A DNA stretch of 64,000 bases from Blautia sp. BIOML-A1 (GCF_009883055.1 NZ_WWVR01000007.1:1-64000); one strand, 5' to 3'; counted from the first letter of the stretch, positions 1-8,773 are shown. The notes: generated by a model not told the origin, from the letters alone. Numbers and translations are program-made.

Positions 1-12
1 ATCAATTTAACA

Positions 13-35
13 AGCCCCAGCAAAAAGCCGGGGCT
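13..35. terminator. Short GC-rich hairpin at window edge
   Basis: Nine-base arms AGCCCCAGC and GCCGGGGCT surround a 5-base A-rich loop, with one A-C mismatch. Neither side carries a strong T-run, so the direction is uncertain. It probably ends a gene lying outside the window. Confidence 0.4.
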
Positions 36-71
36 AATACTTCAATTATTTTAGGACATTTTCAAAAACGC

Positions 72-101
72 TTGACATGTTTAATTTCGACATAAGATAA
101 T
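72..101 (+). promoter_or_regulatory. Possible distal promoter upstream of rpmB
   Basis: TTGACA at 72-77 and GATAAT at 96-101 are separated by 18 bases. It points toward rpmB and would give a leader of about 130 bases. A second, better placed promoter lies closer to the gene, so this one may be secondary or drive a short leader RNA. Confidence 0.45.
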
Positions 102-174
102 CGTATGACGCAGAGATAAAAGCACCTGCTTTTGCTCACTTTGAAGAATATTTCGAGATTTTCTGTTTTTTTGC

Positions 175-203
175 TTGCAAAAACCATATTCATCTGGTAG
201 AAT
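175..203 (+). promoter_or_regulatory. rpmB sigma-A promoter
   Basis: TTGCAA (175-180), a 17-base spacer and TAGAAT (198-203), with an extended -10 TG at 195-196. It lies about 35 bases upstream of the rpmB start, as expected for a strongly expressed ribosomal protein gene. Confidence 0.6.
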
Positions 204-240
204 AAAATCTGTTGAAAAAAAGCGTCAAGGAGGTGCTATC

Positions 241-429
241 ATGGCTAAATGCGCAGTTTGTGAAAAAGGTGCTTATTTCGGAAATAATGTAAGTCATTCC
301 CATAGAAGATCCAATAAAATGTGGAAATCCAATGTAAAATCCGTTAAAGTTAAAACAGCTAACGGCGGTGCACAGAAGATGTATGTATGTACTTCTTGTC
401 TGAGATCCGGAAACGTTGAGAGAGCATAA
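241..429 (+). CDS. rpmB: 50S ribosomal protein L28
   Basis: Structural protein of the large ribosomal subunit, 62 aa, the normal length for the short bacterial form. The start MAKCAVCEKG is preceded by an AAGGAGGTG ribosome binding site at 227-235; an in-frame start at 175 falls inside the promoter and is rejected. Cysteine pairs near both ends (CAVC and CTSC) match the zinc-binding C+ form of L28, and the conserved core VSHSHRRSNKMWKSN is present. It is a single-gene unit with its own promoter and a strong terminator, and is transcribed away from the gerW group. Confidence 0.97.
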   Translation: MAKCAVCEKGAYFGNNVSHSHRRSNKMWKSNVKSVKVKTANGGAQKMYVCTSCLRSGNVERA

Positions 430-454
430 TTCCGATTTATGTATGAACTAAGAA

Positions 455-487
455 AGGCACGGGAGATATCCCGTGCCTGTTTTCGTT
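455..487 (+). terminator. rpmB terminator
   Basis: Perfect nine-base arms GGCACGGGA and TCCCGTGCC around a GATA loop (456-477), followed by TGTTTTCGTT. It sits 26 bases after the rpmB stop codon. Confidence 0.85.
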
Positions 488-503
488 ATACAAACCAAAA
501 GCT

Positions 504-641
504 TTACCGGCAGAACATATGATAACCACAGAGAAGGCAAAGCCCGGCTGTGACAATAATGACTATATTTTCCTCTATCAGCATACCGATCACAATTCCT
601 ATCCCAATGCAGAAAATCATCAATCCCAGAAGTCTTCCCAC
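504..641 (-). CDS. Small hydrophobic membrane protein, unknown function
   Basis: A 45-aa reading frame that would start at GTG and begin MGRLLGLMIF. It holds two hydrophobic stretches (about residues 5-22 and 26-40) separated by the acidic turn IEEN and ends GYHMFCR, so it looks like a two-helix hairpin membrane protein. An in-frame TAA lies 15 bases upstream of the GTG, so the frame cannot be longer. The only ribosome-binding candidate is a GGGG about nine bases upstream, which is weak. It lies downstream of the gerW terminator and converges on rpmB. The amino-acid pattern is too regular for chance, but the start and function are uncertain. Confidence 0.5.
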   Translation of the reverse strand: MGRLLGLMIFCIGIGIVIGMLIEENIVIIVTAGLCLLCGYHMFCR

Positions 642-743
642 ATTCCGAACCCCGTCTTATGGTCTTACCATAGTTTATGCAAAAACTCCGCAGAATAATA
701 ACAAAGCGGACAAGTCCGCTTCAAACTCCCTGAATCCCTGCAA

Positions 744-781
744 AGCAAAAAAAGCTTTATCGCATCTCTACGATAAAGCTT
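744..781 (-). terminator. Terminator after gerW
   Basis: Perfect 11-base arms AAGCTTTATCG and CGATAAAGCTT (752-762 and 771-781) followed on the minus strand by seven T residues. It ends the 3.2-kb group that finishes with gerW. Confidence 0.85.
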
Positions 782-800
782 CTGTCCATATTATTCATGA

Positions 801-1175
801 TCAGATTTCCGTTTCGCTTTCCGCATCACTGTTTTTGCCAAATCCGGAAGCAAAGCGGTCTACAAAATCCGGCACCATATCAAGAACCTTGGTAAGTCCA
901 TCCTGATTCTTTACATTGACAAGCTTGGTAGTTCCATTCTGGATAACCAGCACTGCACTCGGTGTCAGTTTTCCTGTCATTCCGCCGCCGCCATTGTTTT
1001 TCTTATCGCTCTCAAAAGCACCTGCACCTACCCCGAAAGAAACATCCACCAGAGGGAGGATGATCGTATCTCCAACATGGATTGCCTCTCCCACTACAGT
1101 TTTGGCAGAAATAAATGCGTCCATTCCTTTAAAAAGAGAATTTACAGTATCCTTAAAATTGTTTTCACCTGACAT
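801..1175 (-). CDS. gerW: GerW/YtfJ family sporulation protein
   Basis: A 124-aa protein of the GerW (YtfJ) family, which in Bacillus subtilis is needed for germination of spores. The N-terminal region carries VNSLFKGMDAFISAKTVVG, followed by the family core GDTIILPLVDVSFGVGAG and a glycine-rich patch (about 60-68). The C-terminal third, about residues 100-124, is acidic and variable. ATG at 1175 is preceded by AAGGAGG. It lies 14 bases after the DUF2953 gene; in Bacillus the homologous pair is ytfI-ytfJ, so the neighbourhood supports the call. It suggests that the organism is, or descends from, a spore former. Confidence 0.9.
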   Translation of the reverse strand: MSGENNFKDTVNSLFKGMDAFISAKTVVGEAIHVGDTIILPLVDVSFGVGAGAFESDKKNNGGGGMTGKLTPSAVLVIQNGTTKLVNVKNQDGLTKVLDMVPDFVDRFASGFGKNSDAESETEI

Positions 1176-1189
1176 AAGCCTGTCCTCCT

Positions 1190-2227
1190 TTATTTATGTT
1201 TCCATCGTCTGATGACATATTTTATATTTTTATCAAAATACAGCTCAAGTGCTGTTTTGACCAGCATAACACCATACACCCTGCCTCTGAAATGCGCATG
1301 TCCATAAAGAACATTTCTGTTTTCAAAAAGCGGTGTGACCCGAATACAGTTTCTGTGAAGAGGGATCGTCATTCCAAGTACTGCAAGAATCGAACCTGTA
1401 ACAGAAGGATCTGTACAGTCAAATGCCAGTTCTCCCTCTATCCTTGTCGGAAATACATGTCTTAACAGACGAAACACCTTCGTCCGCACAAGAGAGACTG
1501 CTTCCTGCGTACGAGGATGTCCGATGAATGCACTCCACCAGTCGATCTTATCGCAAAGAGCATCTTTCTTCCTGGAAAGCTTCTCCATATCCTCAGGAAT
1601 CTTCATGATCCTTCGATGGACTGCTTTTATTTTGTCCCAGAGCTTCCTGGTTTTATTCCCGAGATTATAAAACAGTTTCTTTAACTTCTCTGCCATCTCA
1701 TGCCATCTGCGTTCCTTCTCGGCATCCTGGTCTGACAGGATTTCTTCTTCATTCTCCGGTGAAGCCACCTGAATGGATTCTGTATCTTCTTCTCTGTGCT
1801 TTTGCTCATCCTCAAAAGATTCCAGAAGAGGACTGTCTGTTGTTTCTATATAAGTATCTGAAGGTTCTCCTTCGTCCTTCCAGGCTCCGCTGTCATCCAG
1901 AGTCTCTTTCTTATCAGCATCTGACGTTTGTTTCTTCTTACGGTTCTTGATTTTCTTAAGAAGCTTCATCAGTGGGATTCCAAAAAGCCGAAAATCCACA
2001 TCTGTCTGTCCCTCTGTAAATCCAAGCGAAAAAGACACTCCTCCAAAAAGCCAGCTTATTCTTGCTCTCCCTGTGGCAGTACGAAACGAACCGGCTTCCT
2101 TCATGCCATCCGCCTGATATCTCACCGGACAGAACAAAAGCAGAAGCAATACAAGAAGAAGCAGCCCCAGTATGATTCCTATAAGGATCAATATAAATTT
2201 TATGATCATCCACAAAATATGTAGCAT
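1190..2227 (-). CDS. DUF2953 (YtfI-like) membrane-anchored protein
   Basis: A 345-aa protein with a single strongly hydrophobic N-terminal segment (about residues 7-32, very rich in Leu and Ile), then a charged body. Residues about 95-170 are an acidic, low-complexity stretch, followed by a lysine-rich region likely to be helical and the C-terminal DUF2953 core (about 250-340). Bacillus YtfI belongs to this family and is also next to ytfJ. Its function is unknown; the topology suggests an inner-membrane anchor with a cytoplasmic domain. The start at 2227 follows the previous stop by only 4 bases, so the two genes are translationally coupled. Confidence 0.8.
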   Translation of the reverse strand: MLHILWMIIKFILILIGIILGLLLLVLLLLLFCPVRYQADGMKEAGSFRTATGRARISWLFGGVSFSLGFTEGQTDVDFRLFGIPLMKLLKKIKNRKKKQTSDADKKETLDDSGAWKDEGEPSDTYIETTDSPLLESFEDEQKHREEDTESIQVASPENEEEILSDQDAEKERRWHEMAEKLKKLFYNLGNKTRKLWDKIKAVHRRIMKIPEDMEKLSRKKDALCDKIDWWSAFIGHPRTQEAVSLVRTKVFRLLRHVFPTRIEGELAFDCTDPSVTGSILAVLGMTIPLHRNCIRVTPLFENRNVLYGHAHFRGRVYGVMLVKTALELYFDKNIKYVIRRWKHK

Positions 2228-2231
2228 CGCC

Positions 2232-2543
2232 TCACCTGTTCTTCCAATATTCTTCTACCCGGAAATCTCCCGTCCTGTCATAGACTTCCTGAATGATCTC
2301 GACAGTCATCTCCACTGCCTCATCTTTATTTCCTGCAAGCCCGATGATCTCCGGACAGATATCTGCCGCGCTCTGCTGGATCATTGTCAGAGCCGGTATG
2401 ATCTCCAGAAGATTGCGGGGATTCTCTGAAAAAGTGATAAGATACACGCCCGGTACAATCTTCCCATGATTTAGTTTACGGCGGATCCTGTCCGCCTTTT
2501 TTACGCTTTCTCCTATGCGAAGATCTCTGCACCACTTCAGCAT
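2232..2543 (-). CDS. Conserved hypothetical protein
   Basis: A 103-aa soluble protein that I do not recognise as a named family. It starts with a basic segment (LRIGESVKKADRIRRKLNHG) and continues with a mixed alpha/beta pattern ending EYWKNR; no membrane segment or signal peptide is seen. ATG at 2543 is preceded by GGGGGAGG with a 6-base spacing, so it is very likely translated. It sits directly upstream of the DUF2953 gene and is probably cotranscribed with it and gerW. Confidence 0.65.
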   Translation of the reverse strand: MLKWCRDLRIGESVKKADRIRRKLNHGKIVPGVYLITFSENPRNLLEIIPALTMIQQSAADICPEIIGLAGNKDEAVEMTVEIIQEVYDRTGDFRVEEYWKNR

Positions 2544-2599
2544 TTCATTCCTCCCCCGGCTGTTATTTGGAGTATTTCCTTTTTTTCAGGATAGTAAAC

Positions 2600-2624
2600 A
2601 GGGCTGCGTCAGAAACACAGCCCT
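2600..2624 (-). terminator. Hairpin after the Nudix gene
   Basis: Seven-base arms AGGGCTG and CAGCCCT around an 11-base loop. The following minus-strand sequence GTTTACTATCC is a poor T-run, so it may be a weak terminator or only an mRNA hairpin. Confidence 0.4.
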
Positions 2625-2648
2625 ATTGTACCTATTTCATGCAGAGAT

Positions 2649-3101
2649 TCAGTCTCTGCGCTGCTTACCCCAGAGTCCCTGGCTTCGCAGTTCCAGATAT
2701 TCCTGATATGCTCTTTCCACGATCTGTTTCTCATTGGAAAAACGAAGGAGATGATAAATCTCATGGAACTTGTAATAGCCGGAATCCACAAAAAACTCTT
2801 CTCTCTGAGGTCTGCTATGATAATTATCAGCCGTCATCAGATACCAATGTACTTCCTTTGTAACGATATCCTCCGGAACTGTGAAATTATAATGGCTCTT
2901 GCCGATATATTTAACTACAGTAGCCTTCACTCCAGATTCCTCGCGCACTTCACGAAGCGCTGTCTGGATATGTGTTTCACCTGGTTCTACAGTTCCCTTT
3001 GGCAGCACCCAGCCTTCGTAACGGTTCTTATAAGACTTGTAAAGTGCCAGTATCTTGCCACGATAAATTACCACACCGCCACAGCTCGTTGCTTCTATCA
3101 T
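2649..3101 (-). CDS. Nudix hydrolase
   Basis: A 150-aa hydrolase that cleaves a nucleoside diphosphate linked to another group; the substrate cannot be read from sequence. The Nudix box is complete at about residues 38-60 (GTVEPGETHIQTALREVREE followed by SG), including the REVREE metal-binding core. The start MIEATSCGG at 3101 is chosen because AGGAGG precedes it, and because the longer frame to 3182 would be translated through a consensus promoter (3154-3182). The C-terminus is basic. It lies 98 bases after the PBP gene and appears to have its own promoter. Confidence 0.9.
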   Translation of the reverse strand: MIEATSCGGVVIYRGKILALYKSYKNRYEGWVLPKGTVEPGETHIQTALREVREESGVKATVVKYIGKSHYNFTVPEDIVTKEVHWYLMTADNYHSRPQREEFFVDSGYYKFHEIYHLLRFSNEKQIVERAYQEYLELRSQGLWGKQRRD

Positions 3102-3153
3102 GTTGCAATTTCCTCCTGTACTGCGTGTGAGTTTCATACACTGAACTGTTAAT

Positions 3154-3182
3154 AGTATAACTCTTTTTGGGCAAACTGGCAA
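3154..3182 (-). promoter_or_regulatory. Nudix gene sigma-A promoter
   Basis: Read on the minus strand: TTGCCA (3182-3177), 17 bases, TATACT (3159-3154). It lies 53 bases upstream of the chosen start and argues that the upstream PBP and downstream Nudix genes are at least partly independent. Confidence 0.6.
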
Positions 3183-3199
3183 CCTTTATCGTTATTCGA

Positions 3200-4681
3200 T
3201 CAGTCAAAATAATATGCATCAAAGACATCCGCTGCGATCGGCACTGCCGCCTCGCTTCCGGTACCACCATCCTCGACGATGACAGAAACCACGATATCCG
3301 GATTATCAACATTAGAATATCCGACAAACCAGGAATGGCTTGCACCACTTTCGTTGTATTCAGCAGAACCGGTCTTTCCTGCCACTGTATAGCCTCTTCC
3401 ATTCAGAGAAGAAGCTGTACCGTTCTGTACAACCCCCTTCATCAGTTCTCCGAGGAGAGATGCTTCGTTGTCTGTCATCAGACGTTTATATGCTTCCGGC
3501 TCTGTGGTATCCACCTCATCACCGGCATGATTCTGCACCTTGTCGATCAGATATGGTTTCATCAGAACACCGCCGTTTGCAATGGAACTTGTGATCAGTG
3601 CCATGTGCATCGGAGATACCAGGGTATTTCCCTGACCGATCGCCGTCTGCATCGTGAGCGGAACTCCGGAGCTTCCATTTAAAGTAAAGGAGCTCTTACG
3701 ATAGGATCTCAGCGGAAGCTTCTGATTAAACAGAAGGTCCTCGCTTGTCTTAAGAAGTGCAGCTCCGCCAAGCTGTGTTCCCATCTCCGCAAATGCACAG
3801 TTACAGGATTTCGCGAATGCCGCATAAAAATCCTCCTGTCCGTGAACGGTTCCTCCATAACACTGGATCGTATGGTCTTCTTTTGTGATACTTCCCTGGC
3901 AGTCATAGGAAAATCCGTTAAACGTTCCACGCTGACGAAGATAAGTCAGTGCCGTAACAATCTTGAAGGTCGATCCCGGAGGATACTGTCCCATTGTCGC
4001 ACGGTTCAAAAGGCTGCTGTTTGTCTCATCATTTACAAGCTGTTCCCAGTTTGCTGCAATCGTATTCGGATCAAAATCCGGCTTGCTGACCATCGCAAGG
4101 ATTTTTCCTGTAGATGGCTGAATGACCACAACAGCTCCTCTTCTGTCGCCCAGAGAATTATAGGCTGTTGTCTGAAGATCTGCATTCAGGGTGGAAACCA
4201 CTGTATCTCCCACATTCTTGGCACCCATAAATTCGTTTTTGATCTGGGTCAGAAAGAATTCATGAGAACTCAGCAGCTGGAAATTTGCCTCCGACTCCAG
4301 ACCGCTTTTGCCATTGGTATCATATCCGACAACATGTGCAAAAATATTGGAATACGGATAAGAACGTTCTTCCGTTCCGTCATCGCTGACATTCGTCTGT
4401 GCGAGTATTTCACCGTCTGAAGACATAATATTTCCCCTCACGACTCTGTCTGCAAATGTATCCTGCCTTGTATTATAAGGGCTGTTGATAAAGCTGTCTC
4501 TCTTTATGGCATTGAAATACACCAGATACCCTGCCAGTCCCAGAAAAATAAGCACAAAGAAGACAGATACAAATGTATATTCTTTATTTCTTGCCCGACG
4601 TCTCTTAGAAGCGGCGCGTTCTGTCGCCAATCTCCTCTCTTGCTCTGATTCTCTGTAATGCTTCCTTTTTTCGTTTCTCAA
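3200..4681 (-). CDS. Class B penicillin-binding protein (transpeptidase)
   Basis: A 493-aa peptidoglycan transpeptidase. The N-terminus is a highly basic cytoplasmic segment followed by one membrane helix (about 36-55); the rest is extracytoplasmic. Catalytic motifs are complete: STFK (Ser237-Lys240), SCN (292-294) and KTGS (436-439). It overlaps the SEDS gene by 77 bases, the classic pairing of a SEDS glycan polymerase with its cognate class B PBP. The start appears to be TTG at 4681, with GAGGA eight bases upstream; a TTG at 4627 is possible but has poor spacing. It resembles the PbpA/PBP2 group rather than the long PASTA-bearing FtsI type. Confidence 0.92.
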   Translation of the reverse strand: MRNEKRKHYRESEQERRLATERAASKRRRARNKEYTFVSVFFVLIFLGLAGYLVYFNAIKRDSFINSPYNTRQDTFADRVVRGNIMSSDGEILAQTNVSDDGTEERSYPYSNIFAHVVGYDTNGKSGLESEANFQLLSSHEFFLTQIKNEFMGAKNVGDTVVSTLNADLQTTAYNSLGDRRGAVVVIQPSTGKILAMVSKPDFDPNTIAANWEQLVNDETNSSLLNRATMGQYPPGSTFKIVTALTYLRQRGTFNGFSYDCQGSITKEDHTIQCYGGTVHGQEDFYAAFAKSCNCAFAEMGTQLGGAALLKTSEDLLFNQKLPLRSYRKSSFTLNGSSGVPLTMQTAIGQGNTLVSPMHMALITSSIANGGVLMKPYLIDKVQNHAGDEVDTTEPEAYKRLMTDNEASLLGELMKGVVQNGTASSLNGRGYTVAGKTGSAEYNESGASHSWFVGYSNVDNPDIVVSVIVEDGGTGSEAAVPIAADVFDAYYFD

Positions 4682-5978
4682 ATTCCTCGTCCTCGTCTTC
4701 TCTCAAAATATACAGTCCCTGAATGATCGCCAGCATGAGGATCGTACTCAGAAGAGAACTTCCTCCATAGCTTACCAGCGGAAGAGTAACACCTGTCATA
4801 GGGATAAATTTGGTAGCACCGCCGATCGTCAGGAATACCTGAAATGCATACTCTGTTCCAAGTCCCAGCGCGATCAGCTTATAAAAAGGATTGATGATAC
4901 GCAGCGCGATATTGACAATCATCAAAAAGAAACTCATGCATACCAGTATCAGACAGATTGCAAAAATTCCTCCCAGTTCCTCACAGATCGCACTGAAAAT
5001 AAAGTCGTTCTTAACTACCGGGATAGATTCCGGAGAGCCCTGACACAGCCCCATGCCAAACCAGCCGCCGGTTCCGATCGCAAACAGTGACTGCACGATC
5101 TGATATCCTTCGTTCTGATAAACAGCCATCGGATCCTTCCATGCACTGACCCTCTGTCTGACATGTCCAAACAGATGATAGGCAGCCACCGCGGCACCGC
5201 TTCCTCCGGCAAGTCCCAGCCCGAGATACCCGACATTTCTGGTAGAAACATAAACCATCACAAGATAGGTTACAAAAAAGATCACTGCACTTCCAAGATC
5301 AGTAGAAAGAACCAGTATTCCTACATGAAGAGCTGCGATCACCGACACCTGGACAACCGCCTTAAAACTGGTATCTCTTGACAGAAAGGAGGCTGCAAAA
5401 AATACAAACGTGATCTTGATCGCCTCAGACGGCTGAACACCCAGAAGTGTCAGCTTTGCTCCGTAACTGGTCTTGGCCAGAAGAAATACCGCTGCCAGAA
5501 GTATGATACCAATTCCGGCATATATCCAGGTCAGCCTGCGCAGAAAACGCATTTTCCGGATCATGACCGGTATGACAAGTGCAACTCCGCTGGCTCCTGC
5601 TGCAACCAGAAGCTGTTTGGTCGCCATCGTGATGTCCAGACGGCACAGCATGATAAATCCGACACTCAAAAGCATACACATATTATTCAGAAGCAGCAGT
5701 GATGCTTTTTTGTACAGGATACGGTACAGTATCTGGATTGCTGCAAAAAAGATCTGCATTTCTATATAGAAACGGACCACCTTATAATCAAAGGTCTTAA
5801 GGTAGATCACAAGAAATGCGGTAAAATCGATGAAGAAGATCAGCATCAGCTGCTGACGCAAAAGCTCGTTCCTCTCCTCCTCATCCGGCTGACGCACAGT
5901 ATAAAAACAATGAAACGTATAAACGATCATCAGCGTCAAGATGATATATTTGGATAATTCTACTATTACATTGATCAT
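4605..5978 (-). CDS. SEDS family glycan polymerase (FtsW/RodA/SpoVE)
   Basis: A 457-aa polytopic membrane protein with about ten hydrophobic segments, a member of the family that polymerises lipid II into glycan strands. The conserved C-terminal signature is clear (FIFSAICEELGGIFAICLIL and TGVTLPLVSYGGSSLL), as is the loop NEGYQIVQSLFAIGTGGWFG. The C-terminal tail after residue 430 is charged and cytoplasmic. It is followed at once by its likely partner PBP and preceded by the U32 peptidase with a 6-base gap. Sequence alone does not decide between elongation, division and sporulation roles. Confidence 0.93.
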   Translation of the reverse strand: MINVIVELSKYIILTLMIVYTFHCFYTVRQPDEEERNELLRQQLMLIFFIDFTAFLVIYLKTFDYKVVRFYIEMQIFFAAIQILYRILYKKASLLLLNNMCMLLSVGFIMLCRLDITMATKQLLVAAGASGVALVIPVMIRKMRFLRRLTWIYAGIGIILLAAVFLLAKTSYGAKLTLLGVQPSEAIKITFVFFAASFLSRDTSFKAVVQVSVIAALHVGILVLSTDLGSAVIFFVTYLVMVYVSTRNVGYLGLGLAGGSGAAVAAYHLFGHVRQRVSAWKDPMAVYQNEGYQIVQSLFAIGTGGWFGMGLCQGSPESIPVVKNDFIFSAICEELGGIFAICLILVCMSFFLMIVNIALRIINPFYKLIALGLGTEYAFQVFLTIGGATKFIPMTGVTLPLVSYGGSSLLSTILMLAIIQGLYILREDEDEEFEKRKKEALQRIRAREEIGDRTRRF

Positions 5979-5984
5979 ATGCCC

Positions 5985-8171
5985 CTACTCGGCTCCTCTT
6001 TTAAAATGTCCTTTTGTAAAGTTCCTTTCGGCAGGTATACGGTTATGATAATATACCCCCAGAAATTCATCCAGAATCTTCTCTGTTTCTTCTTCATTCT
6101 CCATAGTAAGCGAAATGCGCAGCGACTGCATCCCAAGTGCAGCCACCTGCTTTGCTTCCTTAAGGAGTCCATATGGCAGACTGTTATAGATTATATTATA
6201 ACAGCGTTCTTTTTTTCCTGTAGCCCCTGTTTTCCATGGATGGCAGACACAGACTGCTGTAAATTCCTTCTCATACCTGTCCTTCAGAACCATGCTTCCC
6301 TCCTGCATGTCACAGGAAGAAAGATTCCTGCGAACACACTGCGCCGACTGCATGAGCGGAATATATCCATACACGATCAGTTCGCTGTGCTGATTGTTTC
6401 TGTGACGCATTTCTGCTTCCTTCAATTCCAGCGGAACTGTATTCTTAAGAATCTTCTGTTTCTCCCAGAAATCAACCGCTTCATTGTTCCAGGTATACAT
6501 AGTCGCATCCAGCACCGTATATCTTTCAAGTCCCAGCGCCCTGAGCATTCCGTAGGACTCCAGATTTCTCACGAGAAAGCCCTTCATCCCCTTCTCTATC
6601 CATTCTCCGGCTGTCTCAAAGAAATGTTCCGGGGCCTGTTCTCTGGTAATATAAGGGAGTGCCAGATAGAGTTCTTTCTGATTCTGGATTTCCCTTCCAA
6701 TGGCCTGTTCCATCACAGAATACGGCAGATACAGTCCTCTGACTTCTTCATGGCTCCATGCAGTCTCTGCCTGTTTCATTGTTTCACAGGATACAAACAT
6801 TGGCGGGATCTCTTTATTTTGTCCAGACGCATCAAAAGACTGTGAAAACTTCGGTTTATTCTCTGCCTTACGGTACATCGGCACACAAAGCTCTTCTTCC
6901 AGCTCTGCCAGTGCATTTCTTCTGAGTTCGTTGAGGAGTTTCACCGGAACAAAGATATTTCCATCCATCTGAATATCCAGTTCTTCCCATTCAAACTCTG
7001 TATTTCCAAGCTTTTCCATCTGTTTGCGGATACGCTCCTCTGACATTGGATGCTCCTTCGCAAACTGCACTTCGCCGTCAGAAACCACCACCTGTTTATC
7101 CCTGCAGGAAATCTGCAGGATTGCAGGACTTTCCGGATAAAGCATCAGGCTTCCCGTGATCTTCTCTCTGCATTTCTTAAGTTCTGTTGAAACACCGCCC
7201 GTCTTTTTCTCGTTGGAAAACGCCATCATAGACGGTCCGTTGTGCTGTTTATAATATCCCGTACAGGAGCCGCCTCTGTTGAAGATATCCAGAATGTATC
7301 TCCGGTCTTCTTCCGTCACCCGGTACCCTTCTCTGTCCCTTGATAATATATCCAAATATTTCCTGTACATGCCTGTGACTCCGGCTGTATATCCCGGCTG
7401 TTTCATTCTTCCCTCGATTTTGAGCGAGATCACACCCGCATCTATGATCTCCGGTAAAATATCCAGCGTACAGATATCCTTAAGACTCAGAGGACAAAGT
7501 TCCTCTTTCTTTTGAAATCTTCTTTCTTCCCCCTTACGCACCTGATACGGCAGACGGCATGGCTGTGCGCATCTGCCACGATTGCCGCTTCTGCCTCCCA
7601 GGATGCTGCTCATCAGGCACTGTCCCGAAAAGCTGTAGCACAAAGCTCCATGGACAAAGGCTTCTATTTCAATGCTGCTCTTTCTGTGCATGGCGGCAAG
7701 CTCTTCAAGGCTCAGTTCTCTGGCTGCAACCACACGGGCTGCACCCTGCTCTTCGAGAAACTTCATTCCCTCCGGACCGGTAACTGCCATCTGCGTACTG
7801 GCATGGATATGCATCTTCGGAAAATTCCTGCGGATAAACTGGAACACACCGAGATCCTGGACAATAACAGCATCCAGTCCCGCCTCATACAATGGCTTCA
7901 GAGAATCAAAAAGCTTCTCCTTAATCTCGCGATTCTTAAGAAGCGTGTTTACTGTAAGATATAGCTTCCTGCCATGAATATGCGCTGTCCGAATCGCACG
8001 GATCAGCTCTTCCTGTGTAAAATTCTGTGCATAGGCCCTGGCACCAAAATCCGGACCGCCAACATAAACTGCATCCGCACCGGCTCCGATCGCAGCTTCG
8101 AATCCCTCATAAGAACCTGCCGGTGAAAGTAATTCTATTTCCTGTTTCTTCAAATCGGTCTTTCCTTTCAT
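5985..8171 (-). CDS. U32 family peptidase / RlhA-like protein
   Basis: A 728-aa protein of the U32 family. The N-terminal barrel starts with the hallmark ELLSPAGSYEGFEAAIGAGA and contains VHGALCYSFSGQCLMSS and GRCAQPCR, whose cysteines are the family's likely metal or Fe-S ligands. A C-terminal extension of roughly 300 residues (DUF3656-like) follows. Relatives include secreted-collagenase-annotated proteins and the tRNA/rRNA hydroxylation factors TrhP and RlhA, so RNA hydroxylation is a plausible role. The ATG at 8171 has a weak binding site; a TTG at 8153, preceded by AAAGGAAAG, is an alternative start. It is part of the zapA-SEDS-PBP transcription unit. Confidence 0.9.
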   Translation of the reverse strand: MKGKTDLKKQEIELLSPAGSYEGFEAAIGAGADAVYVGGPDFGARAYAQNFTQEELIRAIRTAHIHGRKLYLTVNTLLKNREIKEKLFDSLKPLYEAGLDAVIVQDLGVFQFIRRNFPKMHIHASTQMAVTGPEGMKFLEEQGAARVVAARELSLEELAAMHRKSSIEIEAFVHGALCYSFSGQCLMSSILGGRSGNRGRCAQPCRLPYQVRKGEERRFQKKEELCPLSLKDICTLDILPEIIDAGVISLKIEGRMKQPGYTAGVTGMYRKYLDILSRDREGYRVTEEDRRYILDIFNRGGSCTGYYKQHNGPSMMAFSNEKKTGGVSTELKKCREKITGSLMLYPESPAILQISCRDKQVVVSDGEVQFAKEHPMSEERIRKQMEKLGNTEFEWEELDIQMDGNIFVPVKLLNELRRNALAELEEELCVPMYRKAENKPKFSQSFDASGQNKEIPPMFVSCETMKQAETAWSHEEVRGLYLPYSVMEQAIGREIQNQKELYLALPYITREQAPEHFFETAGEWIEKGMKGFLVRNLESYGMLRALGLERYTVLDATMYTWNNEAVDFWEKQKILKNTVPLELKEAEMRHRNNQHSELIVYGYIPLMQSAQCVRRNLSSCDMQEGSMVLKDRYEKEFTAVCVCHPWKTGATGKKERCYNIIYNSLPYGLLKEAKQVAALGMQSLRISLTMENEEETEKILDEFLGVYYHNRIPAERNFTKGHFKRGAE

Positions 8172-8190
8172 CTGGTCTTGTGACTTTATC

Positions 8191-8219
8191 GGAACATTAC
8201 GAAGTAACTTCCTATAAAG
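8191..8219. repeat. Copy 1 of a short palindromic repeat
   Basis: GGAACATTACGAAGTAACTTCC followed by TATAAAG, in the gap between zapA and the U32 gene. It is an imperfect palindrome centred on GAA; related copies are at 16944 and 56260. Confidence 0.45.
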
Positions 8220-8258
8220 TAAATAAAGAGGACTACCGAAGCAATCCCCTCCCTACTC

Positions 8259-8666
8259 TTACTTAAGTAACTTATCGATTTCCTGTTCCAGTTCTTTGAC
8301 CTTGCCTTCAAGAAGTTCCTTCTGATGTCTGGCATCGGATTCCTTCTTCTCGGTTTCTTCGATCTTCATGCGGAGTGCGATCAGCTCATGCTTCAGTTCA
8401 TACATCTCCTGATCCTTCTGCTGAAGATCCTGCTCAAATATCTCCGCCTGTTTCTTTGCCTTGAAATAATCATCGGTAACATTCAGACTGAGCAGTGTAT
8501 GCTTTGTCTCCATCGGCTGGCGGGAATATCCCGGCATTTCGCTTAATTCAGACATTTTGTTATTTATATATGATGCCACTTTCTGAAAATACTCTTCAGA
8601 TTCGTAGCCGCCCAGAGTTATGATCTTTCCTCCGATGACTACCTGCGCCGTATTTTTGACTGCCAT
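8259..8666 (-). CDS. zapA: Cell division protein ZapA
   Basis: A 135-aa protein with the ZapA fold at residues 1-60 (VVIGGKIITLGGYESEEYFQKVASYINNKM) and a long C-terminal heptad-rich coiled coil (about 70-134), longer than the roughly 85-aa Bacillus protein. ZapA binds and bundles FtsZ filaments at midcell. The coiled-coil extension is common in clostridial homologues. It heads a group containing the U32 peptidase, SEDS protein and PBP, which fits a role in division or envelope growth. A promoter lies about 110 bases upstream. Confidence 0.92.
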   Translation of the reverse strand: MAVKNTAQVVIGGKIITLGGYESEEYFQKVASYINNKMSELSEMPGYSRQPMETKHTLLSLNVTDDYFKAKKQAEIFEQDLQQKDQEMYELKHELIALRMKIEETEKKESDARHQKELLEGKVKELEQEIDKLLK

Positions 8667-8773
8667 AACAAGCCTCCCGTATCTTAAACTTTCATCTTTC
8701 TTCCATAACGGAAACAGATCAGATCCTGCTGATCTGAGGCGTAGTAATGCTTCTTACACCTTGTCTGTACTCC

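Noticed and set aside
118..171. Possible small RNA between the two rpmB promoters
   Set aside because: AAAGCA/TGCTTT hairpin is weak and the T-rich stretch is not preceded by a stable stem.
550..906. Plus-strand frame of 118 residues
   Set aside because: It runs antisense through the gerW terminator and gerW, starts without a binding site and has no family-like pattern.
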